Assembly (NCBI GenBank): GCA_964350245.1
Contig: CAYGJC010000020.1
Coordinates: 1 to 37,286, forward strand
Direction: 5' to 3'
Origin: JAJACP01 sp964350245
GTDB lineage: Bacteria > Chlamydiota > Chlamydiia > Chlamydiales > JAAKFR01
Length of the DNA: 37,286 nt
Below, in pieces: positions 1-8,192 of the stretch; within the stretch, counting starts at the first letter, position 1; each line of letters opens with the position of its first letter. A program made the translations under genes and the position numbers. Below the pieces are notes generated by a model. That model did no database searches and was not told where the DNA came from. It saw only the letters and a program-made list of their open reading frames with translations.

Positions 1-105
1 GGCTCTTAGCACGAGAAGACTCTTCTTAAAAAGATGTCCTCATTAGACGCTTACATAAGCTGTAAACAGACAGTAGCCTAAGCTATAACAATATTTCAAC
101 ATAGG
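1..105. other. Intergenic edge, no gene seen
   Basis: This short stretch lies downstream of the glycogen phosphorylase gene, which runs on the minus strand. I see no start codon with a ribosome binding site, no RNA gene and no convincing terminator with a T-run on either strand. A 13-nt palindrome (agaagactcttct) is present near the left edge, but it is too short to name. Confidence 0.5.
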
Positions 106-2559
106 TTAAAGGCGCCAGATTTCCTCGGCGTAGTCCTTAATCGTCCGGTCGCTGGAAAACTTGCCCACTTTAGCGACATTGCGGATTGATTTCTTAATCC
201 AGCTCGACTGGTCTTGATAGAGCTCACTTACCTTCTGCTGACACTCAACGTAACTGGTAAAGTCAGCCAATAGACAGTAGGGATCACCTTCTTGAAGCAG
301 ACTATGGATGAGTGGCTCAAACAGCTCTCGATCGCCGGCACTGAAAAAGCCCTCACGGATCATGTCGAGAACGGCACGGAGCTCAAGGTTTTGATTATAG
401 ATGTCCATGGGGTTATATCCCCCCTCTTTGAGCGCTTGAACTTCCTCTGCTTTTAAACCAAAGATGAAAATGTTCTCTGCACCCACTTCTTCCAAAATCT
501 CAATGTTGGCGCCATCAAGAGTGCCAATTGTCAGCGCTCCGTTGAGAGTGAATTTCATATTTCCCGTTCCGGAGGCCTCAGTGCCTGCTGTAGAGATTTG
601 CTCAGAGAGATCTGCGGCAGGGATGATTTTTTCGGCTAAAGTAACTCGATAATTCTCTAAAAAGACGACCTTTAGCCGATCTGCAACAGCTTTATCATGG
701 TTGACGACGTTGGCCACAGCAGTAATGAGTTTGATGATGCGCTTGGCTAAAAAATAGCCGGGAGCCGCTTTGCCACTGAACAGGACGGTGCGTGGAACGT
801 AGTGACTCTGCGGGTTGTCTTTAAGGTGTCTATAATCATGGATGACACGCAGTATATTTAAGAGTTGTCTTTTATATTCATGTAGTCTTTTGATGTGGCA
901 GTCAAACATGGAGTCGGGATCTACCTTGATCGATTCACCGGCTAAAATGAGATGGGCGAGATTTTCCTTGTTCTCTCTTTTAATGCGGTGCCACTCATCA
1001 CAAAAGTGGGGATCGTTTTCATAAAAGGTGAGCGAATCAAGCTGAGAGAGGTCTGTTGCCCATTTGTCACCAATGTGCACTGTGATCAACTGAGCCAAAG
1101 AGGGGTTGCACATCTTCAGCCAACGCCTGGGTGTGATCCCATTGGTCTTGTTAGTGAATTTATCCGGCTGCATCTTCCAAAAAGCTTCAAAAACCTGGTG
1201 TTTGAGAAGCTCGGAGTGAAGAGCAGAGACGCCATTTACTTTATGGGAGCCGACGATGGCCAAGTGGGCCATATTAATACGCCGGGGTGTTGTCTCCTCA
1301 ATGAGCGAAAGTGTTTTCTGCATCTCTACATTGCCGGGAAATTCCCGATCAACCTCTTCCAGCCAGCGCCTATTGATTTCATAAATAATCTGTAGATGAC
1401 GCGGAAGCACTTTTTCTAGCAGATCGACCGTCCATCTCTCTAGCGCTTCGGGGAGGAGGGTATGGTTGGTGTAACCAAACGTATCACAGGTGAGCTGCCA
1501 CGCTTTATCCCAGCTAAGCTCTTCACGGTCGACCAAGATGTGCATGAGCTCCGGAATGGCAAGCGCCGGGTGCGTATCATTGAGCTGGATGGCCACTTTA
1601 TCTGGAAGCGCATCCAGATGAATATGTCCTTTGTTGTACCGACGCACGATATCTTGAATGGTGGCTGAGACAAGGAAATACTCCTGCTTTAAACGGAGCT
1701 CTTTTCCTTCGAAGATATTGTCATTGGGGTAAAGTACTTTGGAGATATTTTCAGTCATCGCAATATCTTCGACAGCGCGGATGTAATCTCCGTGATTAAA
1801 GTAATCCAGCTCAAAGCCTCGAGACGAACGGGCCTGCCAGAGGCGAAGGGTGTTCACCGTATCATTATTGTATCCGGGAATAGGTGTGTCGTAGGCCATG
1901 GCCATCACCTCATGTGTATCTACCCACTGAGCGTGTTGCCGCCCCTTTGAATCGGTGTATGTAACGACTTTACCATAAAAATGGATGGGGTAGAGATACT
2001 CAGAGCGACAAATTTCCCAAGGATTGCCATAACGGAGCCAATTATCAGGCGTTTCCAATTGATAGCCTTCATGAATCTGCTGGGTGAAAATGCCATAATC
2101 ATAACGAATGCCATATCCATAACCTGGAATCCCAAGAGTGGCCATTGAATCGAGAAAACAGGCAGCCAGACGTCCTAGCCCTCCGTTTCCGAGTCCGGCA
2201 TCAGCTTCCATCTCGATCAGACGATCGAGATTAAAGCCCAGATCATGCACGGCTTTACGACAATTTTCCAAAATGCCCAGGTTTACCAAGCTGTTTTGGA
2301 GTGTACGTCCCATGAGAAATTCCATGGAGAGGTAGTAGACCCGTTTTACGTCTGCATCGTAGTACTGTTGCTGGGTTTGGATCCACTTGCCGACCATGTG
2401 GTCTTTGATTGTGTAGGCGATCGCGTGAAAGAGGTCGCGCTGAGTGGCAGTGTATTTGTCTTTTGCCAGAGTGTAGCGGAGATGATCGATAATTAAATCT
2501 TTAAGTGAATCGGCATCCCCCTTGAGATGCTCTAACTTGGTGATCGCGAGCTCTGTCAT
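106..2559 (-). CDS. glgP: Glycogen/starch/alpha-glucan phosphorylase
   Basis: GlgP releases glucose-1-phosphate from the ends of alpha-1,4-glucan chains by phosphorolysis in the cytoplasm, using pyridoxal phosphate. The 817-residue product has the usual family length. Near residues 661-685 it carries the PLP-site motif EASGTGNMKFTLNGA, with the Schiff-base lysine at about residue 669, and upstream of that KRLHEYKRQLLN, also diagnostic of the family. The reading frame stays open 51 nt further upstream, but I chose the ATG at 2559 because the protein then begins MTELAITKLEH and an AAGGAGG sequence lies about 13 nt before it. Chlamydiae store glycogen, and glgP next to the pdh genes is a chlamydial arrangement. 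Here two unrelated plus-strand genes sit between glgP and pdhC. The divergent promoter region toward 2685 is AT-rich, with a possible TATAGT -10 box (2648-2653) for the plus-strand gene. Confidence 0.97.
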   Translation of the reverse strand: MTELAITKLEHLKGDADSLKDLIIDHLRYTLAKDKYTATQRDLFHAIAYTIKDHMVGKWIQTQQQYYDADVKRVYYLSMEFLMGRTLQNSLVNLGILENCRKAVHDLGFNLDRLIEMEADAGLGNGGLGRLAACFLDSMATLGIPGYGYGIRYDYGIFTQQIHEGYQLETPDNWLRYGNPWEICRSEYLYPIHFYGKVVTYTDSKGRQHAQWVDTHEVMAMAYDTPIPGYNNDTVNTLRLWQARSSRGFELDYFNHGDYIRAVEDIAMTENISKVLYPNDNIFEGKELRLKQEYFLVSATIQDIVRRYNKGHIHLDALPDKVAIQLNDTHPALAIPELMHILVDREELSWDKAWQLTCDTFGYTNHTLLPEALERWTVDLLEKVLPRHLQIIYEINRRWLEEVDREFPGNVEMQKTLSLIEETTPRRINMAHLAIVGSHKVNGVSALHSELLKHQVFEAFWKMQPDKFTNKTNGITPRRWLKMCNPSLAQLITVHIGDKWATDLSQLDSLTFYENDPHFCDEWHRIKRENKENLAHLILAGESIKVDPDSMFDCHIKRLHEYKRQLLNILRVIHDYRHLKDNPQSHYVPRTVLFSGKAAPGYFLAKRIIKLITAVANVVNHDKAVADRLKVVFLENYRVTLAEKIIPAADLSEQISTAGTEASGTGNMKFTLNGALTIGTLDGANIEILEEVGAENIFIFGLKAEEVQALKEGGYNPMDIYNQNLELRAVLDMIREGFFSAGDRELFEPLIHSLLQEGDPYCLLADFTSYVECQQKVSELYQDQSSWIKKSIRNVAKVGKFSSDRTIKDYAEEIWRL

Positions 2560-2684
2560 ACAGCTATTTCCCCCTCCTTCTAGTCTACAGAGAGAAAATA
2601 GGAGTGTCAAATATTTGCTTCTTTATTAAAATTTAATATTTTTTAGGTATAGTGGATGCGATTTAGATCAAATAGGTTAGTAAC

Positions 2685-3719
2685 ATGGCAGCTACCATTA
2701 CGTTAGGCTTTCCTGCTGACGGACCTAAACCCTATGCTCGGGCTTTTTCCCCTTGTGCGCGGGTTAAAGGGATCGTAGTCGCCGCTTTTTTGGCTATTGC
2801 CGTTGTGGCATTTGCTCTGGTTGCAACCAACCATTTCCTCACTTTTCCACAAGATTTTATCGGACTATTTACAACAGCTCATCCTGCTCATTTAGCGATC
2901 GGGTTAGGGGTGACAACCCTGCTAATTGGAGGCGGTTCATGGATTGTCTATCGAGCCCAAAAGAGGCCAGATCCGCAGATTGAAAGCCCCATTTTTCCCT
3001 TACGCCATCAGATGGTGGAAGCCTGCCAACAGCAGACAATAGAGATGAACGGAAAACCGGTTGCTATTCCCTCTAATGTCTATATTGACACGTCTACTCT
3101 TGATCAAAATGGGAATGGAAAAGCGTATCTCTATAGTGTTAAGCCTGTCGATGATCACTACAGTGTGAGCACGCTTCTCATTCCGGGAGCGCTGATTCAC
3201 TTGGTTGGAGCTGTTGCCTACCATGCGCTGCGCATTGTCCCTATCGCCTTGTTCAATCTCGGTTGTTGGCTGATTGAACGGTGCCGGACTAAGTCTCTAT
3301 TTGACGGACAAAGGAAATTTGAGTTGATCGATGTTGTCCGAGAGCCAGCCAAGTCACTTGTCCACATTGTTTCTGCTCCCTTCTATGCGACAGGTTTTCT
3401 TTTTGCTGTTCTCTACTCATTTGTCAACCCCATGGGAGGGCGTATTCTGGGAGCGAGAATTGAACGGATGTGGAATGCTGAAGCGCAGCGTCCGCAAGGA
3501 TTTTGGTCTCTTCAAGGGCCGCAGCGGCTTTGGAAAGGATGGGGTGAGCTTGGCCCCGAGAAACAAGGACAGTTTAAGTTTTTTATGGCGGGCTGCTGGC
3601 AGCCGATTGGAGTGGCTACATACTCCAATGGAGAACTGCAGTCAGCTGTGAGTTTAAGTGAGGCCCTTGAGAGAGGAAGGGGCACAACATTTGAGGTGAT
3701 CCCATGTACTTCTGCATAA
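2685..3719 (+). CDS. Multi-spanning membrane protein, paralog A (unknown function)
   Basis: I do not recognise this 344-residue protein as a named family. Two hydrophobic segments lie close together near residues 28-50 and 68-90, separated by a short loop. Two more hydrophobic stretches lie near 160-195 and 228-250. The paired N-terminal segments resemble the bilobed hydrophobic domain of chlamydial inclusion membrane (Inc) proteins, but the extra segments make this only a possibility. The following gene encodes a clear paralog: both have VDTSTLD/IDTSTLD, APFYxTxxxxAxLYxxVxPxxGRxLGxxIExxWN, a GFWS...GPQxLW block and an AGCWxP motif near the C-terminus. The last 16 nt overlap the start of the second copy, so the two are probably co-transcribed and translationally coupled. 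The pair interrupts the otherwise conserved glgP-pdhC neighbourhood. The start ATG has only a weak upstream purine stretch. Confidence 0.85.
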   Translation: MAATITLGFPADGPKPYARAFSPCARVKGIVVAAFLAIAVVAFALVATNHFLTFPQDFIGLFTTAHPAHLAIGLGVTTLLIGGGSWIVYRAQKRPDPQIESPIFPLRHQMVEACQQQTIEMNGKPVAIPSNVYIDTSTLDQNGNGKAYLYSVKPVDDHYSVSTLLIPGALIHLVGAVAYHALRIVPIALFNLGCWLIERCRTKSLFDGQRKFELIDVVREPAKSLVHIVSAPFYATGFLFAVLYSFVNPMGGRILGARIERMWNAEAQRPQGFWSLQGPQRLWKGWGELGPEKQGQFKFFMAGCWQPIGVATYSNGELQSAVSLSEALERGRGTTFEVIPCTSA

Positions 3720-4774
3720 AACGTCCGCTTCCCGCAGACTTTGGAAATCCAAGCGAGGATATTCAGAACCGCTTCCATAAATTGCCCTTTCAATACCGGC
3801 CCTGCTCTGTTTTACGGGTAACGGCACTGGCTCTTCTTGTGATTGGAATCACGGTTGCTGTTTTGGCCTCAAACGGGCAGTTAACGGCCTTTCCCGGGCA
3901 AGTGGCCCATTGGCTTCAAAACCTAAACTGGACTTATGTGGGCGCCGGCTTTGCCGGCTTTGTAGTGCTTTCCATAGGCGCAGCTGTAGTCATTCGTCGG
4001 GCTTTTTCTCTTCAAAATCGCATCACAAACCAAGATATTGGAAACCTGACAGGGGGAGCCCACTGGGTGTCAGCCTCAATTAAAAAGAATGAAAACGCCA
4101 TCAGTTTCCCTGGCTATGTGGATACCTCAACACTAGATGCTTCACAGTCAGGAAAGGCCTTTTTCTACATTCAAAAAGAGGTGAGCAACGAATATGGAGT
4201 GGCTGTCATGATGTTTGCCTTGACCCCCCTCCACGTGGGGGCAGCGATGAGTTACAATGTCGCCCGTGCCGTGCTGATTCCTTTTTATATCTTGGGTTGT
4301 TTAAGCATTGAAGCGTGTTTGGGTAGAGCTCTTTTTAAGGAGCAACGCCGCTTTAAGTGGAGCGACATCTCAAACGAGATTGAAGCCTCTTTGGCGCGCA
4401 TTGTGAAAGCTCCCTTTTATGGCACCGCTCTGATGTATGCCTCTCTTTATGTACTCGTGGATCCGTTAAATGGGCGTAAGCTAGGTACCCAAATCGAATC
4501 GGATTGGAATGAGGGCTTAACCCGCTCCGAAGGCTTTTGGTCTGTGGGTGGGCCTCAAGCCCTCTGGCGGCCGGAAGGAGGAGGAGGACCCGAAAAGCTG
4601 GGACAAAATGGCTTTTTTGCGGCTGGTTGTTGGGCACCACTTGCCGTTGTCACGTATCAAAACGGAAAGATCGTCGAGACAACGAGTTTAAGCAAAGCCA
4701 TTGATCCCACTAAAGGACATGACTATATCCTCACCACTGAAAGCATCCTACGAGGCGAATTAGATAGTCAGTGA
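3704..4774 (+). CDS. Multi-spanning membrane protein, paralog B (unknown function)
   Basis: This 356-residue protein is the tandem paralog of the preceding gene. It has hydrophobic segments near residues 36-58 and 76-97 in an Inc-like hairpin arrangement, then less regular hydrophobic stretches near 165-200 and 228-252. The C-terminal half is best conserved between the copies: the APFYGTALMYASLY segment, then DPLNGRKLGTQIESDWN, GFWSVGGPQALW and AAGCWAPLAVVTYQNG. No catalytic motif is visible. The ATG at 3704 overlaps the end of paralog A by 16 nt, and no later ATG would retain the N-terminal region. Its 3' end overlaps the 3' end of pdhC by 15 nt in convergent orientation. Sequence drift between copies is considerable, so the duplication is old. 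A role in the inclusion or cell envelope is an inference from topology only. Confidence 0.85.
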   Translation: MYFCIKRPLPADFGNPSEDIQNRFHKLPFQYRPCSVLRVTALALLVIGITVAVLASNGQLTAFPGQVAHWLQNLNWTYVGAGFAGFVVLSIGAAVVIRRAFSLQNRITNQDIGNLTGGAHWVSASIKKNENAISFPGYVDTSTLDASQSGKAFFYIQKEVSNEYGVAVMMFALTPLHVGAAMSYNVARAVLIPFYILGCLSIEACLGRALFKEQRRFKWSDISNEIEASLARIVKAPFYGTALMYASLYVLVDPLNGRKLGTQIESDWNEGLTRSEGFWSVGGPQALWRPEGGGGPEKLGQNGFFAAGCWAPLAVVTYQNGKIVETTSLSKAIDPTKGHDYILTTESILRGELDSQ

Positions 4775-6022
4775 GACGGGATTCTCTAATAACATCTGAA
4801 CAGTTTTAAGAAACCGAGCGGCAAGCGCTCCGTCAATCACACGATGGTCTGCAGATAGAGTGAGTGTGAGCTGCTTGCCGGGTACAACGTGACCCTCTTT
4901 TATCACCGCTTGATCTGAGATACCTCCAACAGCTAAAATCGCGGATTGCGGGGGATTAATCACAGCCGTAAACTCAGTGATTCCATACATCCCTAAGTTC
5001 GAAATGCAAAACGAGCCCCCTTTATATTCGTGCTCCTTGAGTTTTCCTTCGCGAGCACGCTCAGCTAACGCGCGTGCCTCTACAGAGAGCTCTCCGATAT
5101 TTTTAAAATCGGCATGCCGAATGATAGGGGTAATCAATCCACCCTCAAAGGTGACAGCCACAGAGATATCTACGGTATTAAACTGCACAATCGTCTGGTT
5201 AACACTATTGAAGCCTGTATTCACACCAGGATGCTCTCTGAGAGCAAGCGCACAGGCGCGCAAAATCATGTCGTTGAAGGTCACTTTGAGATCAAGCGCC
5301 TTGAGCTGCTCGCGCAGATCGACCATTGGCTCGGCATTGACGATCTGCTTGACGTAGAAGTGAGGAATGAAGCTCTTCGACTCTTGCAAGCGCCGTCCAA
5401 TCACTTTGCGGATCGGAGTGAGGGGAACTTCATCGTAATGACCGGCTGGATGGGCAGGTGTTTCTCTACGCCCAAACGTGACAATGCCGGCGTGCTGCGC
5501 ACGATCTAAATCTCTACTGGTGATCCGTCCACCAGGTCCTGTGCCTTGAAGAGTGGTGAGATCAAGCTTACGTTTCTTAGCTAAACAGCGTGCCAGAGGG
5601 GAGGCGCGCACTTTTCCTTTGGGAGCTTCAGCAAAAACTCCTTCCAGAGGGGGTTCTGGGGCAAAAGCAGGCTGTTGTAGAGCTGCAGTAACAGTAGGGG
5701 GAGACTCTGTTGAGACTTCTTGCTTGTGAGCAGGCTCTTCTTTTTTAGGAGCCGCCTCTTTGGGGAGTTCAAAGGCTTCAGACTCTTGTTCTGTAAAAAT
5801 AGCTAGAGGATCATTGACTTTAGCGGCGCTTCCTTCCGGCAACAGGATTTTACGGAGCCATCCCTCGTCTAGGGCGTTGTACTCCACAGTCGCCTTATCG
5901 GTTGTGATTTCTAAAAGGAGGGTGTCGGCTTCTACAAATTCTCCCTCTTTCTTGTGCCACTTGGCGATAGTTCCCTCCTCCATGGTCGGAGAGAGTTTGG
6001 GCATAGTAACAGTAAAAGGCAT
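4760..6022 (-). CDS. pdhC: Pyruvate dehydrogenase E2, dihydrolipoamide acetyltransferase
   Basis: E2 is the core of the pyruvate dehydrogenase complex. It carries the acetyl group on a lipoyl arm and passes it to CoA. The 420-residue product shows the three expected parts: one lipoyl domain at residues 1-80 with the lipoylated lysine in TTDKATVEY (K43); a flexible linker rich in P, E, K and A (about 85-130); the E1/E3-binding domain at about 136-172 (VRASPLARCLAKKRKLDL and GTGPGGRITSRDLD); and the catalytic domain with DHRVIDGA near the C-terminus (H393 and D397). It starts 5 nt after the pdhB stop codon, so the three pdh genes form one operon. The stop codon lies inside the last codons of the convergent membrane-protein gene. 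No E3 (lpd) is present here; chlamydiae keep it elsewhere. Confidence 0.97.
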   Translation of the reverse strand: MPFTVTMPKLSPTMEEGTIAKWHKKEGEFVEADTLLLEITTDKATVEYNALDEGWLRKILLPEGSAAKVNDPLAIFTEQESEAFELPKEAAPKKEEPAHKQEVSTESPPTVTAALQQPAFAPEPPLEGVFAEAPKGKVRASPLARCLAKKRKLDLTTLQGTGPGGRITSRDLDRAQHAGIVTFGRRETPAHPAGHYDEVPLTPIRKVIGRRLQESKSFIPHFYVKQIVNAEPMVDLREQLKALDLKVTFNDMILRACALALREHPGVNTGFNSVNQTIVQFNTVDISVAVTFEGGLITPIIRHADFKNIGELSVEARALAERAREGKLKEHEYKGGSFCISNLGMYGITEFTAVINPPQSAILAVGGISDQAVIKEGHVVPGKQLTLTLSADHRVIDGALAARFLKTVQMLLENPVSLTI

Positions 6023-6027
6023 AGTTC

Positions 6028-7005
6028 TTATTGCAGGGTTTTATGGATCGCATCTACGATGCGGTCAACAGTTGGTAATGTCTGGGCTTCTAATACTTTG
6101 GAGTAAGGCATCGGCGTTTCACGCTGACAGACGCGCGTTACGGGAGCATCGAGATAGTCAAAACAGAACTCCATGATCTCAAAGCCAACCTCTGCTGCGA
6201 TGCCGGCAAAGTAGTGACCCTCTTCGACAATGACACAACGACCGGTTTTTTGCACAGATTTTAAAACGGTTGAAATGTCCAGGGGCTTGATCGTACGCAG
6301 GTCAATGATCTCAATATTCGCTTTTACATTTTTCACAGCCCTTAGACAGTTGTGAAGGACGTGGCTGTAGGAAATAAGCGTTAAATCGCTTCCCTCTTGG
6401 ACGACTTGGGCTTTGCCGATAGGAACGAGGTACTCCTCTGTGGGAATCTCCATTTTAATCCCGTAGTCGAGCTCACTCTCTAGAAATAAAACAGGATTGT
6501 TATTCCGGATAGCGGATTTAAGGAGTCCTTTTGCATCGTAGGCGTTGCTGGGAGCGACCACAATCAAGCCAGGCAGATTGCTATAGAATGACTCGACGCA
6601 GTGGGAGTGTTGACTTGAAACTTGGGCGGCAGCGCCATTGGGTCCTCTGAAGACAATGGGAACATGGAAACGGCCTCCAGACATGTAATGCATTTTAGCT
6701 GCGTTAGAGATAATCTGATCGCAGCCGACAAAAGAAAAGTTCCAGCTCATAAACTCGACGATAGGGCGGAGGCCTGTCATGGCAGCTCCAATCCCTAAAC
6801 CGGCAAAACCGAGCTCTGCAATCGGTGTGTCAAGAACCCGTTTTGGGCCCCACTTATCGAGAAGCCCTTTTGTAATCTTATAGGCGCCATTATACTCCGC
6901 TACCTCTTCGCCCATAATCACGACGCGCTCATCACGTGTCATCTCCTCGTCATGTGCTTGTCTGAGTGCCTCGCGCACATCAATTGTTTGCATCTTAGGG
7001 GGCAT
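6028..7005 (-). CDS. pdhB: Pyruvate dehydrogenase E1 beta subunit
   Basis: This is the beta subunit of the thiamine-diphosphate-dependent E1 component, which pairs with PdhA to decarboxylate pyruvate and acetylate the E2 lipoyl arm. Typical transketolase-family features are visible: TIDVREALRQAHDEEM at the start, VVIMGEEVAEYNGAYKITKGL, DTPIAELGFAGLGIGAAMTG and the C-terminal transketolase domain with IIDLRTIKPLD and VIVEEGHYFAG. The open frame extends upstream into pdhA, but I chose the ATG at 7005 because GAGGAAG lies at ideal distance. That start gives 325 residues and overlaps the end of pdhA by 11 nt. An ATG at 6993, immediately after the pdhA stop, is the alternative (321 residues). Both are consistent with tight coupling of the two E1 subunits. 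Confidence 0.96.
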   Translation of the reverse strand: MPPKMQTIDVREALRQAHDEEMTRDERVVIMGEEVAEYNGAYKITKGLLDKWGPKRVLDTPIAELGFAGLGIGAAMTGLRPIVEFMSWNFSFVGCDQIISNAAKMHYMSGGRFHVPIVFRGPNGAAAQVSSQHSHCVESFYSNLPGLIVVAPSNAYDAKGLLKSAIRNNNPVLFLESELDYGIKMEIPTEEYLVPIGKAQVVQEGSDLTLISYSHVLHNCLRAVKNVKANIEIIDLRTIKPLDISTVLKSVQKTGRCVIVEEGHYFAGIAAEVGFEIMEFCFDYLDAPVTRVCQRETPMPYSKVLEAQTLPTVDRIVDAIHKTLQ

Positions 7006-8017
7006 AAACATCTTCCTCAAGGGTAGCAGGAGAGGGCCAGGGACTCTTGTCGGCGAACTCCATCGCCTCAATGATTTGTTGCTTGGCTTGGCTTTCGAGA
7101 TCCTTAAATTCCTCTTCAGAAAGAATTTTTTCTTCTTCTAGAGTTTTACGGAGATGCATAATCGGATCGTGTTTCATCAGCTTTTGAAGCTCCTCTTTGG
7201 AACGGTAGAGGCCAGGATCAGAGATAGAGTGTCCTTTAAATCTTTCGCAGTGACACTCGACCAGCACAGGACGGCCTGTTTCCAGTGTCTCTTTCCTAAT
7301 ATGTTCAAAGCCTGCCATGCAATTGAAGTAGTCCATCCCATTGAGTGTGTAGCTTTTCATTTTGTAGCTCGGCGCTTGTTTTTCGGCGATGCCATCGTAA
7401 AAAGCCAGTGCCCGCGAGGCGTGTGTGCCCATTCCCCAGTTGTTATTTTCAATGATAAAGATTACCGGAAGATCCCAAAGAGAGGCAATGTTAAGCGCTT
7501 CGTGAAAAGCCCCTTGAGCCACGGCTCCTTCACCCAAAAAACAGAGGGTGACTTCATCTTTCTTGTTGAGGTACTTTTGAGAAAAGGCAGCTCCGGTTGC
7601 AATAGGAAGGTGTCCGCCTACAATAGCAAAACCTCCAAGCATACGCTCGGTGTAAAGGTGCATCGATCCACCTCTTCCTTTGGCGTTGCCTGTGGATCTG
7701 CCGTAGAATTCAGCCATAATCTCATTTGGCGTTGCCCCCAGTAAAAGGGCTAAGGCGTGGCAGCGATAAAATCCAACGTACCAGTTATTAGGTCCAAAAA
7801 CTTGAACAGCGGCCGTTTGGATCGCTTCTTGCCCTGTATATGAGTGGTAAAACCCACCCACAAGACCATGCTGATAAGCTGCCTCGCCCCGTATTTCCAG
7901 GTGTCGAATCAAAAGCATAGAGCGCAGAGCTTCCAGGACCTTTTGCGGGCTAATGTGCTCAATACAGTGGCGAATCGTAGCTTCAGGATGTGGTTTGAAA
8001 TAATCTTGAGTATCCAT
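6995..8017 (-). CDS. pdhA: Pyruvate dehydrogenase E1 alpha subunit
   Basis: PdhA carries the thiamine diphosphate binding half of pyruvate dehydrogenase E1. The 340-residue product has the expected LLIRHLEIRGEAAYQ N-terminal region, GGFYHSYTGQEA, GRGGSMHLY, the ThDP/Mg motif beginning GEGAVAQGAFHEALN and ending ENNNWGMGT, and the regulatory-loop equivalent RFKGHSISDPGLYRS. The motif begins GEG rather than the more usual GDG, a conservative change. The gene is first in the pdhA-pdhB-pdhC operon. Its ATG at 8017 is preceded by GGGGA close by. The upstream 175 nt are shared with the divergent GH3-like gene and presumably hold both promoters. The product feeds acetyl-CoA to the AccBC/Fab genes found elsewhere in the window. 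Confidence 0.96.
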   Translation of the reverse strand: MDTQDYFKPHPEATIRHCIEHISPQKVLEALRSMLLIRHLEIRGEAAYQHGLVGGFYHSYTGQEAIQTAAVQVFGPNNWYVGFYRCHALALLLGATPNEIMAEFYGRSTGNAKGRGGSMHLYTERMLGGFAIVGGHLPIATGAAFSQKYLNKKDEVTLCFLGEGAVAQGAFHEALNIASLWDLPVIFIIENNNWGMGTHASRALAFYDGIAEKQAPSYKMKSYTLNGMDYFNCMAGFEHIRKETLETGRPVLVECHCERFKGHSISDPGLYRSKEELQKLMKHDPIMHLRKTLEEEKILSEEEFKDLESQAKQQIIEAMEFADKSPWPSPATLEEDVYAP

Positions 8018-8192
8018 TCCCCACTCATCTTAGCCAACCCGGCTGCATAAAAACAAGAAAATTCAGGAGGCCTATTTTGTGAGAAAGCGGCTAGCAATGA
8101 ATCTTTTGTTTGATAAAAAATAGGAGCAAGTGTCTTAATATTTCCTTAACCTCAATCTGTTATAATATAGTAAAACATTGAATAGGTAGGCT

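Noticed and set aside
952..1395. 147-codon plus-strand frame inside glgP
   Set aside because: It is antisense to a highly conserved region of glycogen phosphorylase, with no family resemblance or start signal.
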